Assembly: GCA_947643165.1 (NCBI GenBank)
Contig: CANRVB010000012.1
Location: 1-64,000, forward strand
Length of the DNA: 64,000 nucleotides
Origin: an uncultured Porphyromonadaceae bacterium
Lineage (GTDB): Bacteria; Bacteroidota; Bacteroidia; Bacteroidales; Muribaculaceae
Direction of reading: 5' to 3'
The notes below the pieces were generated by a model. That model was given only the letters and a program-made list of their open reading frames with translations. It was not told the origin of the DNA and made no database searches. Made by a program: the position numbers and the translations under genes. Every line of letters starts with the position of its first letter. Positions within the stretch are counted from its first letter, which is position 1. Shown here piece by piece: positions 9,261 to 18,751 of the stretch.

Positions 9261-10472
9261 ATGCTCTCACTGCGAATAGCTCTGCGCTACCTCTTCAGCC
9301 GCAAAAGCCATAACTCTGTCAACATCATAAGCATCATATCGATAGCCGGTGTGGCCGTGGCCACTATGGCTATCGTTTGTGTTCTGTCCGTATTCAACGG
9401 ATTCTCAGGTCTTGCCGCCGGACGGCTCTCGGCTATCAGCCCCGACATCCGGATCCTCCCGGCCAAGGGCAAGGTTATGACCGGTGCCGACTCCCTGGCC
9501 TCGCGGCTTGATACGCTCGGTTGCGTCAGCCTTGCAGTCCCCACCCTTTCAGAGCAGGCGCTCGCTATATTCCGCAACGCCCAGCTCCCCGTCAGAGTCA
9601 CCGGAGTGACCGACGGCTACAGCAAAGTCGTCAGCATCGACTCCGCCGTGATCGACGGCAGCTTCATGCTCCACGAGCCATACGGATACCCCACAGCGGC
9701 TGTCAGCATCGGCGCCGCAATGTCGCTGGCCACTCGCCCCAACGCCTACGAGCCACTCGCGCTCTATGCGCCAAAGCGCGTCGGCCGCATCAACCCTGCC
9801 GCTCCTATGAGCGCGTTTTCAGCCGACAGCGTGCTCGTGAGCGCCGTCTGGCAGACCGAAGAGGCCGATATCGATGCCGCCTCCATCATTGTACCGATGG
9901 AAATAGCCCGCAATCTGTTCGACTACACCGGCTCCGAAGCCTCGTCTATCGAAGTGGCCCTGACTCCCGGAGCCGACCCTGTCGCAGCTAAAAAACAGAT
10001 AGCCGCCCTGGCGCCCGACACCATCGTGCTGACCCGCCCCGAACAGTACGATTCATCCTTCAAGATGATATCCGTCGAAAAATGGATCACATTCCTCATG
10101 CTGGCATTCATTCTGCTCATAGCGGCATTCAATGTCGTCAGCACACTGTCGATGATGATAATCGAGAAACGCAACGATATGCGGACCCTCATGAAACTCG
10201 GAGCCCGCCGCTCCATGATCGGCAGAATTTTCTTATGGGAGGGGTGGCTCATCAGCGTCACCGGCGGTGCGGCCGGAATTATCATAGGCCTCGCGCTTTG
10301 CGCCGCACAGCAGTACGGCGGATTCATCAAACTCAACGGCGACCCCACTCAGCTCACCATATCATCATATCCCGTCGTCGTCCAGGCTTCCGACATCCTG
10401 GTCGTGGCAGCCCTTGTCATGGCAGTGGGACTGATTGTGGGAAGCATAGCCTCCGCCCTTTCCCGACGATAG
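9261..10472 (+). CDS. LolC/LolE-type ABC transporter permease
   Basis: Integral membrane subunit of the FtsX/MacB permease class. Bacteroidetes members next to rbfA are usually annotated as lipoprotein-releasing permeases. The 403 aa protein has a first helix (about 20-45, with SVNIISIISIAGVAVATMA), a large periplasmic domain, then three C-terminal helices (about 273-295, 325-350 and 370-395). The N-terminal ALRYLFSRKSHNSVNIIS segment is typical of LolC/E. No ATPase subunit is adjacent, so LolD must be elsewhere. Substrate is inferred, not shown. It converges on the trmH gene with 13 bases between stops. Confidence 0.85.
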   Translation: MLSLRIALRYLFSRKSHNSVNIISIISIAGVAVATMAIVCVLSVFNGFSGLAAGRLSAISPDIRILPAKGKVMTGADSLASRLDTLGCVSLAVPTLSEQALAIFRNAQLPVRVTGVTDGYSKVVSIDSAVIDGSFMLHEPYGYPTAAVSIGAAMSLATRPNAYEPLALYAPKRVGRINPAAPMSAFSADSVLVSAVWQTEEADIDAASIIVPMEIARNLFDYTGSEASSIEVALTPGADPVAAKKQIAALAPDTIVLTRPEQYDSSFKMISVEKWITFLMLAFILLIAAFNVVSTLSMMIIEKRNDMRTLMKLGARRSMIGRIFLWEGWLISVTGGAAGIIIGLALCAAQQYGGFIKLNGDPTQLTISSYPVVVQASDILVVAALVMAVGLIVGSIASALSRR

Positions 10473-10485
10473 GCCGGCCGCTGTC

Positions 10486-11304
10486 TCAGCGTCTGCCGTT
10501 GCACAGCACCCAGAATGCCACAGCCGATGCCGCCGCTACATTGAGCGAGTCAACGCCATGGGCCATCGGTATCTTGGCCGTATAGTCGGCCGATTTTATC
10601 ACATCGGTAGCCAGTCCGTCGCCCTCGGTGCCAAGAATCAGTGCAAGCCTGTCCTCCTCGATCAGACGGTTGTCATCTATGGCTACCGAATCGTCAGTGA
10701 GCGCGAGTGCCACACTTTTGAAACCAAGCCTGCGGGCAGCCTCGGTCGCGCTTTCACCCTTTGGCAGACGGGCCCACGGCACAAGAAACACCGACCCCAT
10801 CGACACTCTCACGGCTCTCCGGTTCAGCGGATCGCAGGTAGTCGATGTGAGCAGCACACCATCCACCCCGAGCGCTGCCGCGCTCCTGAATATCGCTCCG
10901 ATGTTGGTGGTATCCGTCACATCGTCGATTATCACAATCCGTCGCGCCCCTGCGCAGATAGAGACAGGATCATCAGGCGCCGGACGATCCATGGCACACA
11001 GTACACCACGCGTCAGCGTATACCCCGTCAGCGACGCAAGCACCTCACGCGCCCCCGTATAGACCGGCATATCCTCCGGGCAACGGGCCAGTATTCCGGC
11101 TGCATCGCCCTCTATATGCCTCATCTCGGTCATCATTGCACGGGGATGCATACCGGCATTAAGAGCCACATCTATCACTTTGGGACTCTCCGCTATGAAA
11201 AGTCCATGCTCCGAATCGGCCGAACTGCGCAGCTGACGGTCGGTTAGCGACGCAAACAGCCGGGCTTCGTCGCAGGCGGGATCTGTTATATGCTTCAGTT
11301 TCAT
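10486..11304 (-). CDS. TrmH/SpoU-family rRNA 2'-O-methyltransferase
   Basis: SPOUT-class methylase that moves methyl from SAM to a ribose 2'-OH, probably in rRNA. The 272 aa protein has a substrate-binding N-terminal part (ITDPACDEARLFASLTDRQLR) and a C-terminal knotted domain. That domain shows IVIIDDVTDTTNIGAIFRSA (motif 1), ALILGTEGDGL (motif 2) and IPMAHGVDSLNVAAASAVAF (motif 3). The start chosen is ATG 11304. The ORF-track start at 11403 would lie upstream of a good -7 box and carries a tail without homology. Confidence 0.9.
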   Translation of the reverse strand: MKLKHITDPACDEARLFASLTDRQLRSSADSEHGLFIAESPKVIDVALNAGMHPRAMMTEMRHIEGDAAGILARCPEDMPVYTGAREVLASLTGYTLTRGVLCAMDRPAPDDPVSICAGARRIVIIDDVTDTTNIGAIFRSAAALGVDGVLLTSTTCDPLNRRAVRVSMGSVFLVPWARLPKGESATEAARRLGFKSVALALTDDSVAIDDNRLIEEDRLALILGTEGDGLATDVIKSADYTAKIPMAHGVDSLNVAAASAVAFWVLCNGRR

Positions 11305-11348
11305 TGGCAGGTAGCTCGCAGCGGTCTGTTCTGAACCGCTACTCTTCA

Positions 11349-11381
11349 CAAAAATAGCTAATCTTTCCCGAAAATCACAAC
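11349..11381 (-). promoter_or_regulatory. Promoter for the trmH-type gene
   Basis: On the minus strand: GTTG (11378-11381), 21 bases, TATTTTTG (11349-11356). Transcription would start about 40 bases before ATG 11304. It lies back to back with the fucosidase promoter, so the two divergent genes share a control region of about 70 bases. Confidence 0.6.
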
Positions 11382-11385
11382 TCTG

Positions 11386-11417
11386 TTTGGTTTGTCGTTG
11401 CAAATTACCTAAATTTG
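11386..11417 (+). promoter_or_regulatory. Promoter for the GH29 fucosidase operon
   Basis: TTTG (11386-11389), exactly 20 bases, TAAATTTG (11410-11417). This is a full match to the Bacteroidetes primary sigma consensus. The leader to ATG 11472 is about 50 bases. Confidence 0.75.
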
Positions 11418-11471
11418 TAACCTATCCGATCATACATCTCTCACAAGATACCAATCATTCCCTATCATACC

Positions 11472-12986
11472 ATGACCAAAGGTTTCTTCAATATGCCGAT
11501 CCGGGCAGCTGTATCATCAGTCCTGCTCCTCTCATGCACCTGCGGGCTGTCGGCCCAGAGCATATCGCTTGAAAAGCAGACCCTTGCGAACCCCGACAAC
11601 GAACCCGCGCCGGTGTTCCCCGTTCCAAGCCAACGCCAGATTCTGTGGAACGAGACAGAGTTCTATGCGTTCTTCCATTATGGCATGAACACATACACCG
11701 ACCTCGAATGGGGCAACGGCGATGAAGATGAAAGCCTTTTCCAGCCTACCGAAGTGCCCGATCCACGCCAATGGCTCGAGGCCGTCAAGGCCGCCGGAAT
11801 GAAAGGCGGAATAGCCGTGGTGAAGCATCACGACGGTTTCTGCCTGTGGCCTACAGCCACCACGACCCACAATATCACCAAAGCCGGAAACGAACCCGGC
11901 CGTGCGACAAATATTCCCCGCGATTTCGCCGCTGCCGCCCGCGATCTCGGCCTGAAGTACGGTTTCTACGTATCGCCCTGGGACAGAAACAGCGCATATT
12001 ACGGCGACGGTACCAACCGCTATGTCAACGATGTCTTCCTGAAACAATGTCAGGAACTGGCCGAATACGGTTCCGACCAGTTCGAAATGTGGTTTGACGG
12101 AGCGAACGGAGGTTCAGGATACTACGGAGGCGCAAACGAGCCCCGCGTGGTAGACCACGACACTTACTACAACATACCCAACCTGCGCGACAAGATCCAC
12201 GGCATAGCTCCCGACTGCGTCATGTGGGGCGTCGGCGATGAGGCCCGGTGGATAGGCAACGAAGCCGGATGGGCCGGCGAAACATGCTGGAGCTACGGAT
12301 CAGGCACAAGCGGCGATGAAAACGCCTGGAAATGGAAAGCCGGCGAGAGCGATGCAAAGGCCACACTCTCAGGTTGGTTCTGGCACAGAGACGACGATAT
12401 GCGCTCGCTTGACCAACTCTGGAAATTCTATCTCGAGACGGTAGGCCGCAACGCCACGCTGATACTCAACATCCCGCCCAACCGCACCGGCAAGCTCCCC
12501 GAGACATACGTCACCCGACTGCGCGAGTTCGGCGAACGCCTCAACCAACGGCTCGGGACCGACCTCGCTCCCGCGGCCCGCATTTCCGCTTCAGCCACCC
12601 GCAAAGCCGGTCTCAACCGCAACTACGAGGCTTCAAACATGACCGACGGCGACAAGGACAGCTATTGGGCTACCGACGACGGCGACAAGGACGCCTCGAT
12701 AATCCTTGAGTGGGACGATCCGGTCAACCTGCACTACATCGCCCTCCAGGAATATATACGCAAAGGACAGCGCGTCAAGGACTTCACCGTCGAGACATCT
12801 GAAAATGGCATAGACTGGACACCACGTGCCACAAACGTACAGACTACCACCGTGGGCTACAAACGTATCATCCCCCTCAACGGATCGACCGAGGAATACG
12901 GCCCCGGATACAATGTCAAGGCCGTCCGCATCACCATCAACGATGCCAAAGATTCACCACTTATCCACACCGTATCGGCTTATTGA
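11472..12986 (+). CDS. Secreted GH29 alpha-L-fucosidase with C-terminal discoidin-like domain
   Basis: Exo-acting fucosidase predicted to remove alpha-linked L-fucose from host or plant glycans. The signal peptide covers about residues 1-29 (cleavage near LSA-Q). The GH29 barrel (about 50-360) carries VVKHHDGFCLWPT, then YVSPWDRN, then EMWFDGANGG with nucleophile Asp209. From about 370 a F5/8 type C (CBM32-like) domain follows (NMTDGDKDSYWATDDGD, then WDDPVNLHYIALQEYI). The discoidin domain is common in enzymes of the branched alpha-1,3/4 group, but subfamily is inference. The next gene starts 28 bases later, so a two-gene operon is likely. Confidence 0.93.
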   Translation: MTKGFFNMPIRAAVSSVLLLSCTCGLSAQSISLEKQTLANPDNEPAPVFPVPSQRQILWNETEFYAFFHYGMNTYTDLEWGNGDEDESLFQPTEVPDPRQWLEAVKAAGMKGGIAVVKHHDGFCLWPTATTTHNITKAGNEPGRATNIPRDFAAAARDLGLKYGFYVSPWDRNSAYYGDGTNRYVNDVFLKQCQELAEYGSDQFEMWFDGANGGSGYYGGANEPRVVDHDTYYNIPNLRDKIHGIAPDCVMWGVGDEARWIGNEAGWAGETCWSYGSGTSGDENAWKWKAGESDAKATLSGWFWHRDDDMRSLDQLWKFYLETVGRNATLILNIPPNRTGKLPETYVTRLREFGERLNQRLGTDLAPAARISASATRKAGLNRNYEASNMTDGDKDSYWATDDGDKDASIILEWDDPVNLHYIALQEYIRKGQRVKDFTVETSENGIDWTPRATNVQTTTVGYKRIIPLNGSTEEYGPGYNVKAVRITINDAKDSPLIHTVSAY

Positions 12987-13014
12987 CCGTTAACCGCCAA
13001 ATTTTGAACAAGTC

Positions 13015-14460
13015 ATGAAACATCATCTGCATATACCCCTGTTAGCCGCTGCAATGATCGGCACCATACCCTGTGGCCTAGCACGCACTATCGACTTCGA
13101 GACAACCGGCGGATTCAAAGCCCTCGGAGTTTATGACTGCTGGGAGGAATCACCGTTCCGCGACGGACGCCTCAACCCCAATGTCAGGATTGTCGACAAC
13201 CCCGACACATCGGTTGACCCACGTACCGGAAAAGCCGCTAACCCATCGGCAAAGGTTCTCGGGGCGCAACGCTCACGCTTCGGCTCTAACACATTCGGCG
13301 TGCGCGTCGACCTGGAGCAACCCTTCGAGCTTACACCCGGCACCAAATATGTGCATGTGCTTGTCAATCGACCGGTATCCGGACGCGTCATGCTCGTAGG
13401 CCTCGGCCATTTCCGCGACTTCGCCGACCAAGGCCAGTTTGTAGAGCAATTCTGGCAGCTGAGTTCAATGGAGATACCTGCCGGACAATGGTGCGATGCC
13501 GTATTTCCCGTCAAGGGATCAGGCGACATAGATATCAACGCCCTTGTCCTTGTGCCCGACTGCGAGTCGCCACACAGACTCACTGACGACTTCCTGTTCT
13601 ACATCGACGACATCGAGATCAGCGACTCGGCGGTGCCGCGCACCATCGCCGATGACTACCCCATGTGGGCTGGCGACAAAGCCACCACCACTGTCAGCCG
13701 TGCCGACAGGATAACCGATGCCGTAGGCATAAAGACCCAAGATGGAACATCTCAGATGATGCACGTAAGCCAGGAGCGCGACAAACTCGTCTACCACCTC
13801 ATTGCCGGCAAGCGCCTCAAGGCAACCCCCGGACAGACCCTGCAGCCAGTGATACGCTTCCACGGACCGGCTCTCAAAGGCTACGTATATCTTGACAAAG
13901 GCAACGACGGCTCCTTCGATCCTTCCGACATGCTCGTCACTGCCGATCTTGCCGGCGATGCCGACCACTTCTGCACACTCCCCGCTTTCACCATCCCCGC
14001 CGATATGAAACCCGGCGTCTACCGCATGCGCTTCAAAGTCGACAGCAACACCGAAGATCCCGGCGGAAGTGCATCCTCCAACGACAATATCGCCGCAAAA
14101 GCCGGATCGATCACCGACGTGATGATCAATATTCATGATAATCTTGTCACCGTCAACGATCATCAGCTCAACGGTGAGGTGCTCGCCGCCGACGGCAGCA
14201 AGCTCAACGCGCTCAAGGTTCCCGCCGAAAAAGACTTTACCGTAAAAATGAATCCCGAGGCTGGATTTGTCCACAAGGGCATGACCATAACCTCAGGATA
14301 TCTTGACCGGCCGGCCGAAATACACGGCAATCCTCAGTTCATCACAATCGAGATCCCGGCCTTCGACGGAGACACATTCACCATTCCCGCCGAATACATG
14401 GACGCCAACATCCTTATCAACGGAAATATGGTGGAACAGAAGAAAACCGTCCGGAAATAA
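13015..14460 (+). CDS. Secreted multi-domain protein with GEVED-like domain, function unknown
   Basis: 481 aa, signal peptide at about 1-23 (MKHHLHIPLLAAAMIGTIPCG). The first half (residues 24-210) looks like a beta-sandwich carbohydrate-binding-like module (DFETTGGFKALGVYDCWEES...FYIDDIEISDS). The middle (about 280-370) has KGYVYLDKGNDGSFDPSDML, then FTIPADMKPGVYRMRFKVDSN, the pattern of GEVED domains found in Bacteroidetes surface proteins. No catalytic motif was recognised. It follows a fucosidase in the same operon, so a glycan-binding accessory role is a reasonable inference. No type IX sorting tail is seen. Its stop lies one base from the stop of the convergent TM2 gene. Confidence 0.6.
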   Translation: MKHHLHIPLLAAAMIGTIPCGLARTIDFETTGGFKALGVYDCWEESPFRDGRLNPNVRIVDNPDTSVDPRTGKAANPSAKVLGAQRSRFGSNTFGVRVDLEQPFELTPGTKYVHVLVNRPVSGRVMLVGLGHFRDFADQGQFVEQFWQLSSMEIPAGQWCDAVFPVKGSGDIDINALVLVPDCESPHRLTDDFLFYIDDIEISDSAVPRTIADDYPMWAGDKATTTVSRADRITDAVGIKTQDGTSQMMHVSQERDKLVYHLIAGKRLKATPGQTLQPVIRFHGPALKGYVYLDKGNDGSFDPSDMLVTADLAGDADHFCTLPAFTIPADMKPGVYRMRFKVDSNTEDPGGSASSNDNIAAKAGSITDVMINIHDNLVTVNDHQLNGEVLAADGSKLNALKVPAEKDFTVKMNPEAGFVHKGMTITSGYLDRPAEIHGNPQFITIEIPAFDGDTFTIPAEYMDANILINGNMVEQKKTVRK

Positions 14461-14461
14461 T

Positions 14462-14734
14462 TCAGAACAGCGGGAATGTCGACGGGCTGTAGACAAACTT
14501 CTGCTCGAACTGGTCCTGCGGCATCGCTATCATCAGGATTCCCTGGATGAACCACAGCACCGACGCCGAACCACACGACACAAGACTTATCAGTATGGCC
14601 AGAAGGCCTGCTGATGTCTTGCCGCAGTAAAAATACTGTATTCCGACGCAGCCGAGCAATATGGCCAACAGACCGGCCACGCCTCGCGATTTTCCACTCG
14701 GGCCCACGTTGAAAGCATTCATTTCTTCCGACAT
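14462..14734 (-). CDS. TM2 domain-containing membrane protein
   Basis: Starting at ATG 14734 the protein is 90 aa. It has two hydrophobic helices: GVAGLLAILLGCVGIQYFYCGK, then GLLAILISLVSCGSASVLWFIQGILMI in outline. The first helix with the FYCGK turn and the W.iqGI.mi second helix are the TM2 hallmarks. Function of the family is unknown. The ORF-track start (14794) lies upstream of a strong promoter at 14757-14787 and is rejected. Confidence 0.85.
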   Translation of the reverse strand: MSEEMNAFNVGPSGKSRGVAGLLAILLGCVGIQYFYCGKTSAGLLAILISLVSCGSASVLWFIQGILMIAMPQDQFEQKFVYSPSTFPLF

Positions 14735-14756
14735 AATGATATTTATTTGATTTGTG

Positions 14757-14787
14757 CAAATATAATCATTTTTCATACCCCTGCAAA
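14757..14787 (-). promoter_or_regulatory. Promoter for the TM2 gene
   Basis: Minus strand TTTG (14784-14787), 19 bases, TATATTTG (14757-14764). It gives a short leader before ATG 14734 and is divergent from the promoter at 14797-14828. Confidence 0.7.
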
Positions 14788-14796
14788 ATATCACAT

Positions 14797-14828
14797 CTTG
14801 CTTTCCATGCTACTTATTCGTACCTTTG
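14797..14828 (+). promoter_or_regulatory. Promoter for the Omp85-family gene
   Basis: CTTG (14797-14800), 20 bases, TACCTTTG (14821-14828), then GC. The ATG at 14849 would be preceded by a leader of about 15 bases. Confidence 0.7.
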
Positions 14829-14848
14829 CAGGCCCCGACAGATAGACA

Positions 14849-17233
14849 ATGAACCCGTTGAGTAATCTTAAAGCCCGCATACTGCCCGTCATTTTCGCCG
14901 TCGCCGCCATCGTCATGGCAGGATGCAGCGCGACCCGGCATGTTGCAGACAACCAGTACCTACTCGATAAAGTATCTATTCAGCTGACTGACAGGCCACA
15001 AGGTGTAAGTGCCATGGATCTCGAAGCATACCTGCGTCAGCAACCCAATCATAAAGTGCTCGGTTTCTGGAAGTTACAGCTCGGTTTTTACAATATGTCG
15101 GGCCATGATACCACAAAATGGTACAACCGGTGGGTACAGAAACTCGGTCAGCCGCCGGTCATCTATTCTCCCGAATTGACAGGCCTTTCCGAACGCCAAC
15201 TGCGTCAGGCTCTGGTAAATATGGGCTATATGGATGCCACTGTGACCACAGATACAGTCATCGATCCCGCCCGTAAACGCGCCAGCGTGACATACTCCGT
15301 CACCGCCGGCACCCCACACCGCGTCCGCTCCCTCACCTACAACATAACTGACTCAGCCATAGCGCGTTTGATCATGGCCGACTCCGCCCGTTTCACACTG
15401 AGACCCGGCAGTCTGCTCGACCGTAATCTGCTCGACGGCGAGCGCTCACTCATGTCCGAACGCCTCCGCAACCACGGCTACTACGATTTCACCAAAGAGT
15501 ATATCACCTTCATAGCCGACACCGCCAACGGCTCTACCGAAGTCGACCTCACACTGATCGTAAAACCGCCTCGTGTCCAGGCTGTTAACCAGGTGATGAA
15601 AGCTGACACCGCAGCAACCCATTCGCGCTACCGAATTGGCAAGGTACTCATGGTAACCGACTACTCACCAGGCTCGACACGATCGATCGAGCCACACGAC
15701 ACCGTAGACTACCGTGGTATTGACATTGTATACGGACACGATCATTACATCAAGCCCTCAGCACTTTACGAACAGTGCTTCCTGACACCCGGCGAAATTT
15801 ACCGGGCTGCCAATGTTGACCGCACCTACGAATCGCTGTCGCGCCTCGGAATACTCCGCAGCATAAACATTGATCTGCGCCCGCAGCAGTCCGACCCATC
15901 GCCGGTGAGCGCCGACAAGAACCGCGACAAGACTGTCGACGCCTATATCCTCCTCACCCGCAACAAGAAACAGGGCCTGACATTTGAGGTGGAAGGCACC
16001 AACAGCGAAGGTGACCTTGGCTTCGGTCTGGGAATGACCTACCGCTACCGCAACCTCGGCCATGCCTCCAATCTCCTCACTGCCAAGCTGAGAATGAACT
16101 ATGAGAGCCTGTCGGGCAATCTGTCGGGTCTCATCAACAAGCGCTATACGGAGTGGGCTTCGGAAGTCGGCATAACTTTCCCCAAGTTCATGTTCCCATT
16201 CCTGAGCAGCGACTACCGGCGGCGCGTCAAGGCATCCACCGAACTGGCGGTATCGTTCAACTATCAGGAACGCCCTGAATATACCCGCATCATAGCCGGT
16301 GCCGCGTGGAAGTATAACTGGACAAGCCTTGGCGGACGCGAACGGCGCACATTCGACCTTGTCGATATCAACTACGTACGCCTGCCTGAAAGCACCATCG
16401 ACTTCATCAACCAGATAGCCCCGAGCAATCCACTGCTGCGCTACAGCTATGAGGATCACTTTATCATGCGTCTGGGCTACACATATTACCGCACCAACCG
16501 GCGTATTGCCTCCGGAGCCATAAAGCTACCTGTACGTCAGCCAGTTGTCTATAGCATCCGCGCATCAGCCGAGACTGCCGGCAATCTTCTGCGAGCCCTG
16601 TCGGCCATTACAGGCCAGCATCGCAGCGACAGCGTATACAAAGTATTCGGCATACAGTATTCACAATATGCAAAAGCCGAGGTCGACTATACCCTCACCC
16701 GCAACTTCATAGGCAGCCGACATTCGCTGGCGTTTCACGTTGGGGCAGGATTGGGTGTGCCCTATGGTAACTCCCGCATGATTCCCTTCGAGAAGCGCTT
16801 CTATGCAGGCGGAGCCAACGGTGTCCGCGGTTGGAGTGTCCGCACCCTCGGTCCGGGAGCTTATCACAGCCGCAACAATGTGACCGATTTCATAAACCAA
16901 TGCGGCGATATCCGGCTTGACCTCAGTCTGGAATACCGCGCCAAGCTGTTCTGGGTATTCGAGGGAGCCTTGTTTGTTGATGCCGGAAATATATGGACCA
17001 TACACAACTATCCCAACCAACCGGGCGGTATGTTCCATTTCGACAGCTTCATCAAGCAGATGGCTCTTGCGTATGGCGCAGGCATCCGGCTTGATTTTGA
17101 TTATTTCCTTCTCCGCTTCGATCTTGGCCTCAAAGCCCACAACCCCGCGATGGGCGAGGAGCCGTGGCCACTTATCCACCCCAAATGGGGTCGGGATGCC
17201 ACATTCCATTTTGCCGTCGGCTACCCATTCTGA
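14849..17233 (+). CDS. Omp85-superfamily (BamA/TamA-like) outer-membrane lipoprotein
   Basis: 794 aa. The signal peptide ends in the lipobox MAGCSATRH, which is unusual for classical BamA and typical of Bacteroidetes TamA/BamA-like paralogues. The N-terminal half contains POTRA-like repeats (e.g. GVSAMDLEAYLRQQPNHK, LSERQLRQALVNMGYMDATV, GEIYRAANVDRTYESLSRLG). The C-terminal beta-barrel carries FYAGGANGVRGWSVRTLGPG, the conserved VRGW/F loop of the superfamily, and ends FHFAVGYPF with terminal Phe. Role: assembly or export of outer-membrane proteins or other surface molecules. The exact substrate is not known. Converges on the GH29 gene. Confidence 0.9.
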   Translation: MNPLSNLKARILPVIFAVAAIVMAGCSATRHVADNQYLLDKVSIQLTDRPQGVSAMDLEAYLRQQPNHKVLGFWKLQLGFYNMSGHDTTKWYNRWVQKLGQPPVIYSPELTGLSERQLRQALVNMGYMDATVTTDTVIDPARKRASVTYSVTAGTPHRVRSLTYNITDSAIARLIMADSARFTLRPGSLLDRNLLDGERSLMSERLRNHGYYDFTKEYITFIADTANGSTEVDLTLIVKPPRVQAVNQVMKADTAATHSRYRIGKVLMVTDYSPGSTRSIEPHDTVDYRGIDIVYGHDHYIKPSALYEQCFLTPGEIYRAANVDRTYESLSRLGILRSINIDLRPQQSDPSPVSADKNRDKTVDAYILLTRNKKQGLTFEVEGTNSEGDLGFGLGMTYRYRNLGHASNLLTAKLRMNYESLSGNLSGLINKRYTEWASEVGITFPKFMFPFLSSDYRRRVKASTELAVSFNYQERPEYTRIIAGAAWKYNWTSLGGRERRTFDLVDINYVRLPESTIDFINQIAPSNPLLRYSYEDHFIMRLGYTYYRTNRRIASGAIKLPVRQPVVYSIRASAETAGNLLRALSAITGQHRSDSVYKVFGIQYSQYAKAEVDYTLTRNFIGSRHSLAFHVGAGLGVPYGNSRMIPFEKRFYAGGANGVRGWSVRTLGPGAYHSRNNVTDFINQCGDIRLDLSLEYRAKLFWVFEGALFVDAGNIWTIHNYPNQPGGMFHFDSFIKQMALAYGAGIRLDFDYFLLRFDLGLKAHNPAMGEEPWPLIHPKWGRDATFHFAVGYPF

Positions 17234-17259
17234 TAGAAACACATGTCTTTATAACAAAC

Positions 17260-17290
17260 GAGTAGCGCACCTGTGCATGGTACGCTACTC
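17260..17290. terminator. Inverted repeat between convergent genes
   Basis: GAGTAGCG (17260-17267) pairs with CGCTACTC (17283-17290), with inner ACC/GGT extending the stem. It sits between the Omp85 stop and the GH29 stop, so it could serve both strands. No long T-tract. The sequence AGTAGCGCACCT recurs in the terminator at 48.9 kb. Confidence 0.5.
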
Positions 17291-17330
17291 AGTTGTTTCA
17301 ATCTCCCTGGCAGAGGGAAATGTCAGATTT

Positions 17331-18719
17331 TCAGATACATTCCACTTTCAGCACGTAGACCGGGGATGCATTCTTATCCGAACGACGGATATTATTGATA
17401 GACAATCCGTTATCACCAAGATCCCAGTCTACTTTCTTGCCTGTGTCAAGCAGGGTGACGCGCTTGATTCTATCGGTCTTGGCCGAGAATGAACGAAGAG
17501 TGTATGACGCATCGGCAAGATGGCGGGCTATGACGTAGACAGTCTTTCCCTTGGCCGTGAAACGTATATCAGGATGGATATCCTTAGGTGTGCCATCGTA
17601 TACAGCATCGTGAAAAGGCTTGTCAGCGGTCTCATCTGCGCCGGTTTCTATCATATCCTCACCAAACACGCGCCAGGGGGTAGTGCCATAGACCGCCTCA
17701 CCGTTCTTGTCCATCCACTGACGGAAACCGTCAAGCACCGGCTCTGTCTGCTCCGGGAAACGGCCTGTCTGATCAGGTCCGATGTTGAGAAGAAGGTTTC
17801 CACCCTTACTGACAATGTCAGTAAGGTGACGGATAAGCACATCAGGAGCCTTATATACAGTGTCATAACGGTTATATCCCCAGTTCTGACCCATAGTCAG
17901 GCAAGCCTCCCAGGGTTTGTGATTGATCTCGTTGGAGAGCTTCTGCTCAATGATTGCGTAGTCGCCCTGACCATTGCCTATCCGGTTGTTTATGATACAA
18001 TTGGGCTGCAATGACAGAATCAGTTCGCGCAGTTCGCGGCTCTGTTCTTTGGTCACAAGCTCTGGAGTGTCAAACCACATCACGGCTATATCGCCGTAGT
18101 TGGTCAGTAGCTCGCGCAATTGAGGTTTCACCTTGCGTTCTATGTAGAGCGGCAGCTGCTTGCTGTCTTCATCGGGATAGTCCCACGTATTGCTGCGGCC
18201 TGCCTTCTCGGGCCAGTTGGTAGGTACATCCGGGTCCTCCCAATCACGCCCCAGGGAGTAGTACAGCCCAAGTTTTATACCCTCTTTACGGCATGCCTCA
18301 GCCAATTCCTTCAGAGGATCCTTGGCATAGGGCGTACGGTTCACTATGTTGTAGTCGCTGCATGCGGAGTTATACATGGCGAATCCATCATGATGCTTGG
18401 TGGTATAGACTATATACTTCATGCCGGCACGCTTGGCCGCACGGACCCAACTACGGGCATCGAACTTGTCAGGGTTAAAATCGTCGGCTATCGCAGCATA
18501 CTCTTTCAGCGGAATGCGCTCATAGAGCATGAAATGTTCTCCACCCTGGGTGGGATGGCCTTTCCATTCGCCCGCGGTCTGGGCATAGAGGCCCCAATGT
18601 ACGAACAGCCCGAATTTTGCATCTCTGAACCAACGCAGATTGTCGGTCTCGGCAGAAGCGACAAACCGGCCCGCTATCAGAGCCATTAACAAAACACATG
18701 CAAAAAATCTTCTCATCAT
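17331..18719 (-). CDS. Secreted GH29 alpha-L-fucosidase
   Basis: 462 aa, signal peptide about residues 1-23 (ends VASA). The barrel opens with WFRDAKFGLFVHWGLYAQ, then YTTKHHDGFAMYNS, then LGLYYSLGRDW, then AVMWFDTPE with nucleophile Asp217. No discoidin domain; a small beta domain closes the protein. This layout differs from the fucosidase at 11.5 kb and fits the broad-specificity GH29 group, though that is inference. Located downstream of the GH3 gene on the same strand with about 108 bases between, containing a strong hairpin. Confidence 0.93.
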   Translation of the reverse strand: MMRRFFACVLLMALIAGRFVASAETDNLRWFRDAKFGLFVHWGLYAQTAGEWKGHPTQGGEHFMLYERIPLKEYAAIADDFNPDKFDARSWVRAAKRAGMKYIVYTTKHHDGFAMYNSACSDYNIVNRTPYAKDPLKELAEACRKEGIKLGLYYSLGRDWEDPDVPTNWPEKAGRSNTWDYPDEDSKQLPLYIERKVKPQLRELLTNYGDIAVMWFDTPELVTKEQSRELRELILSLQPNCIINNRIGNGQGDYAIIEQKLSNEINHKPWEACLTMGQNWGYNRYDTVYKAPDVLIRHLTDIVSKGGNLLLNIGPDQTGRFPEQTEPVLDGFRQWMDKNGEAVYGTTPWRVFGEDMIETGADETADKPFHDAVYDGTPKDIHPDIRFTAKGKTVYVIARHLADASYTLRSFSAKTDRIKRVTLLDTGKKVDWDLGDNGLSINNIRRSDKNASPVYVLKVECI

Positions 18720-18751
18720 TTCCTGAATGATTATTATGTTTAGTTGTTTAT

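Noticed and set aside
13519-14274. 251 aa minus-strand ORF
   Set aside because: Antisense of the GEVED-like gene with Gly/Val-rich translation and no family features.
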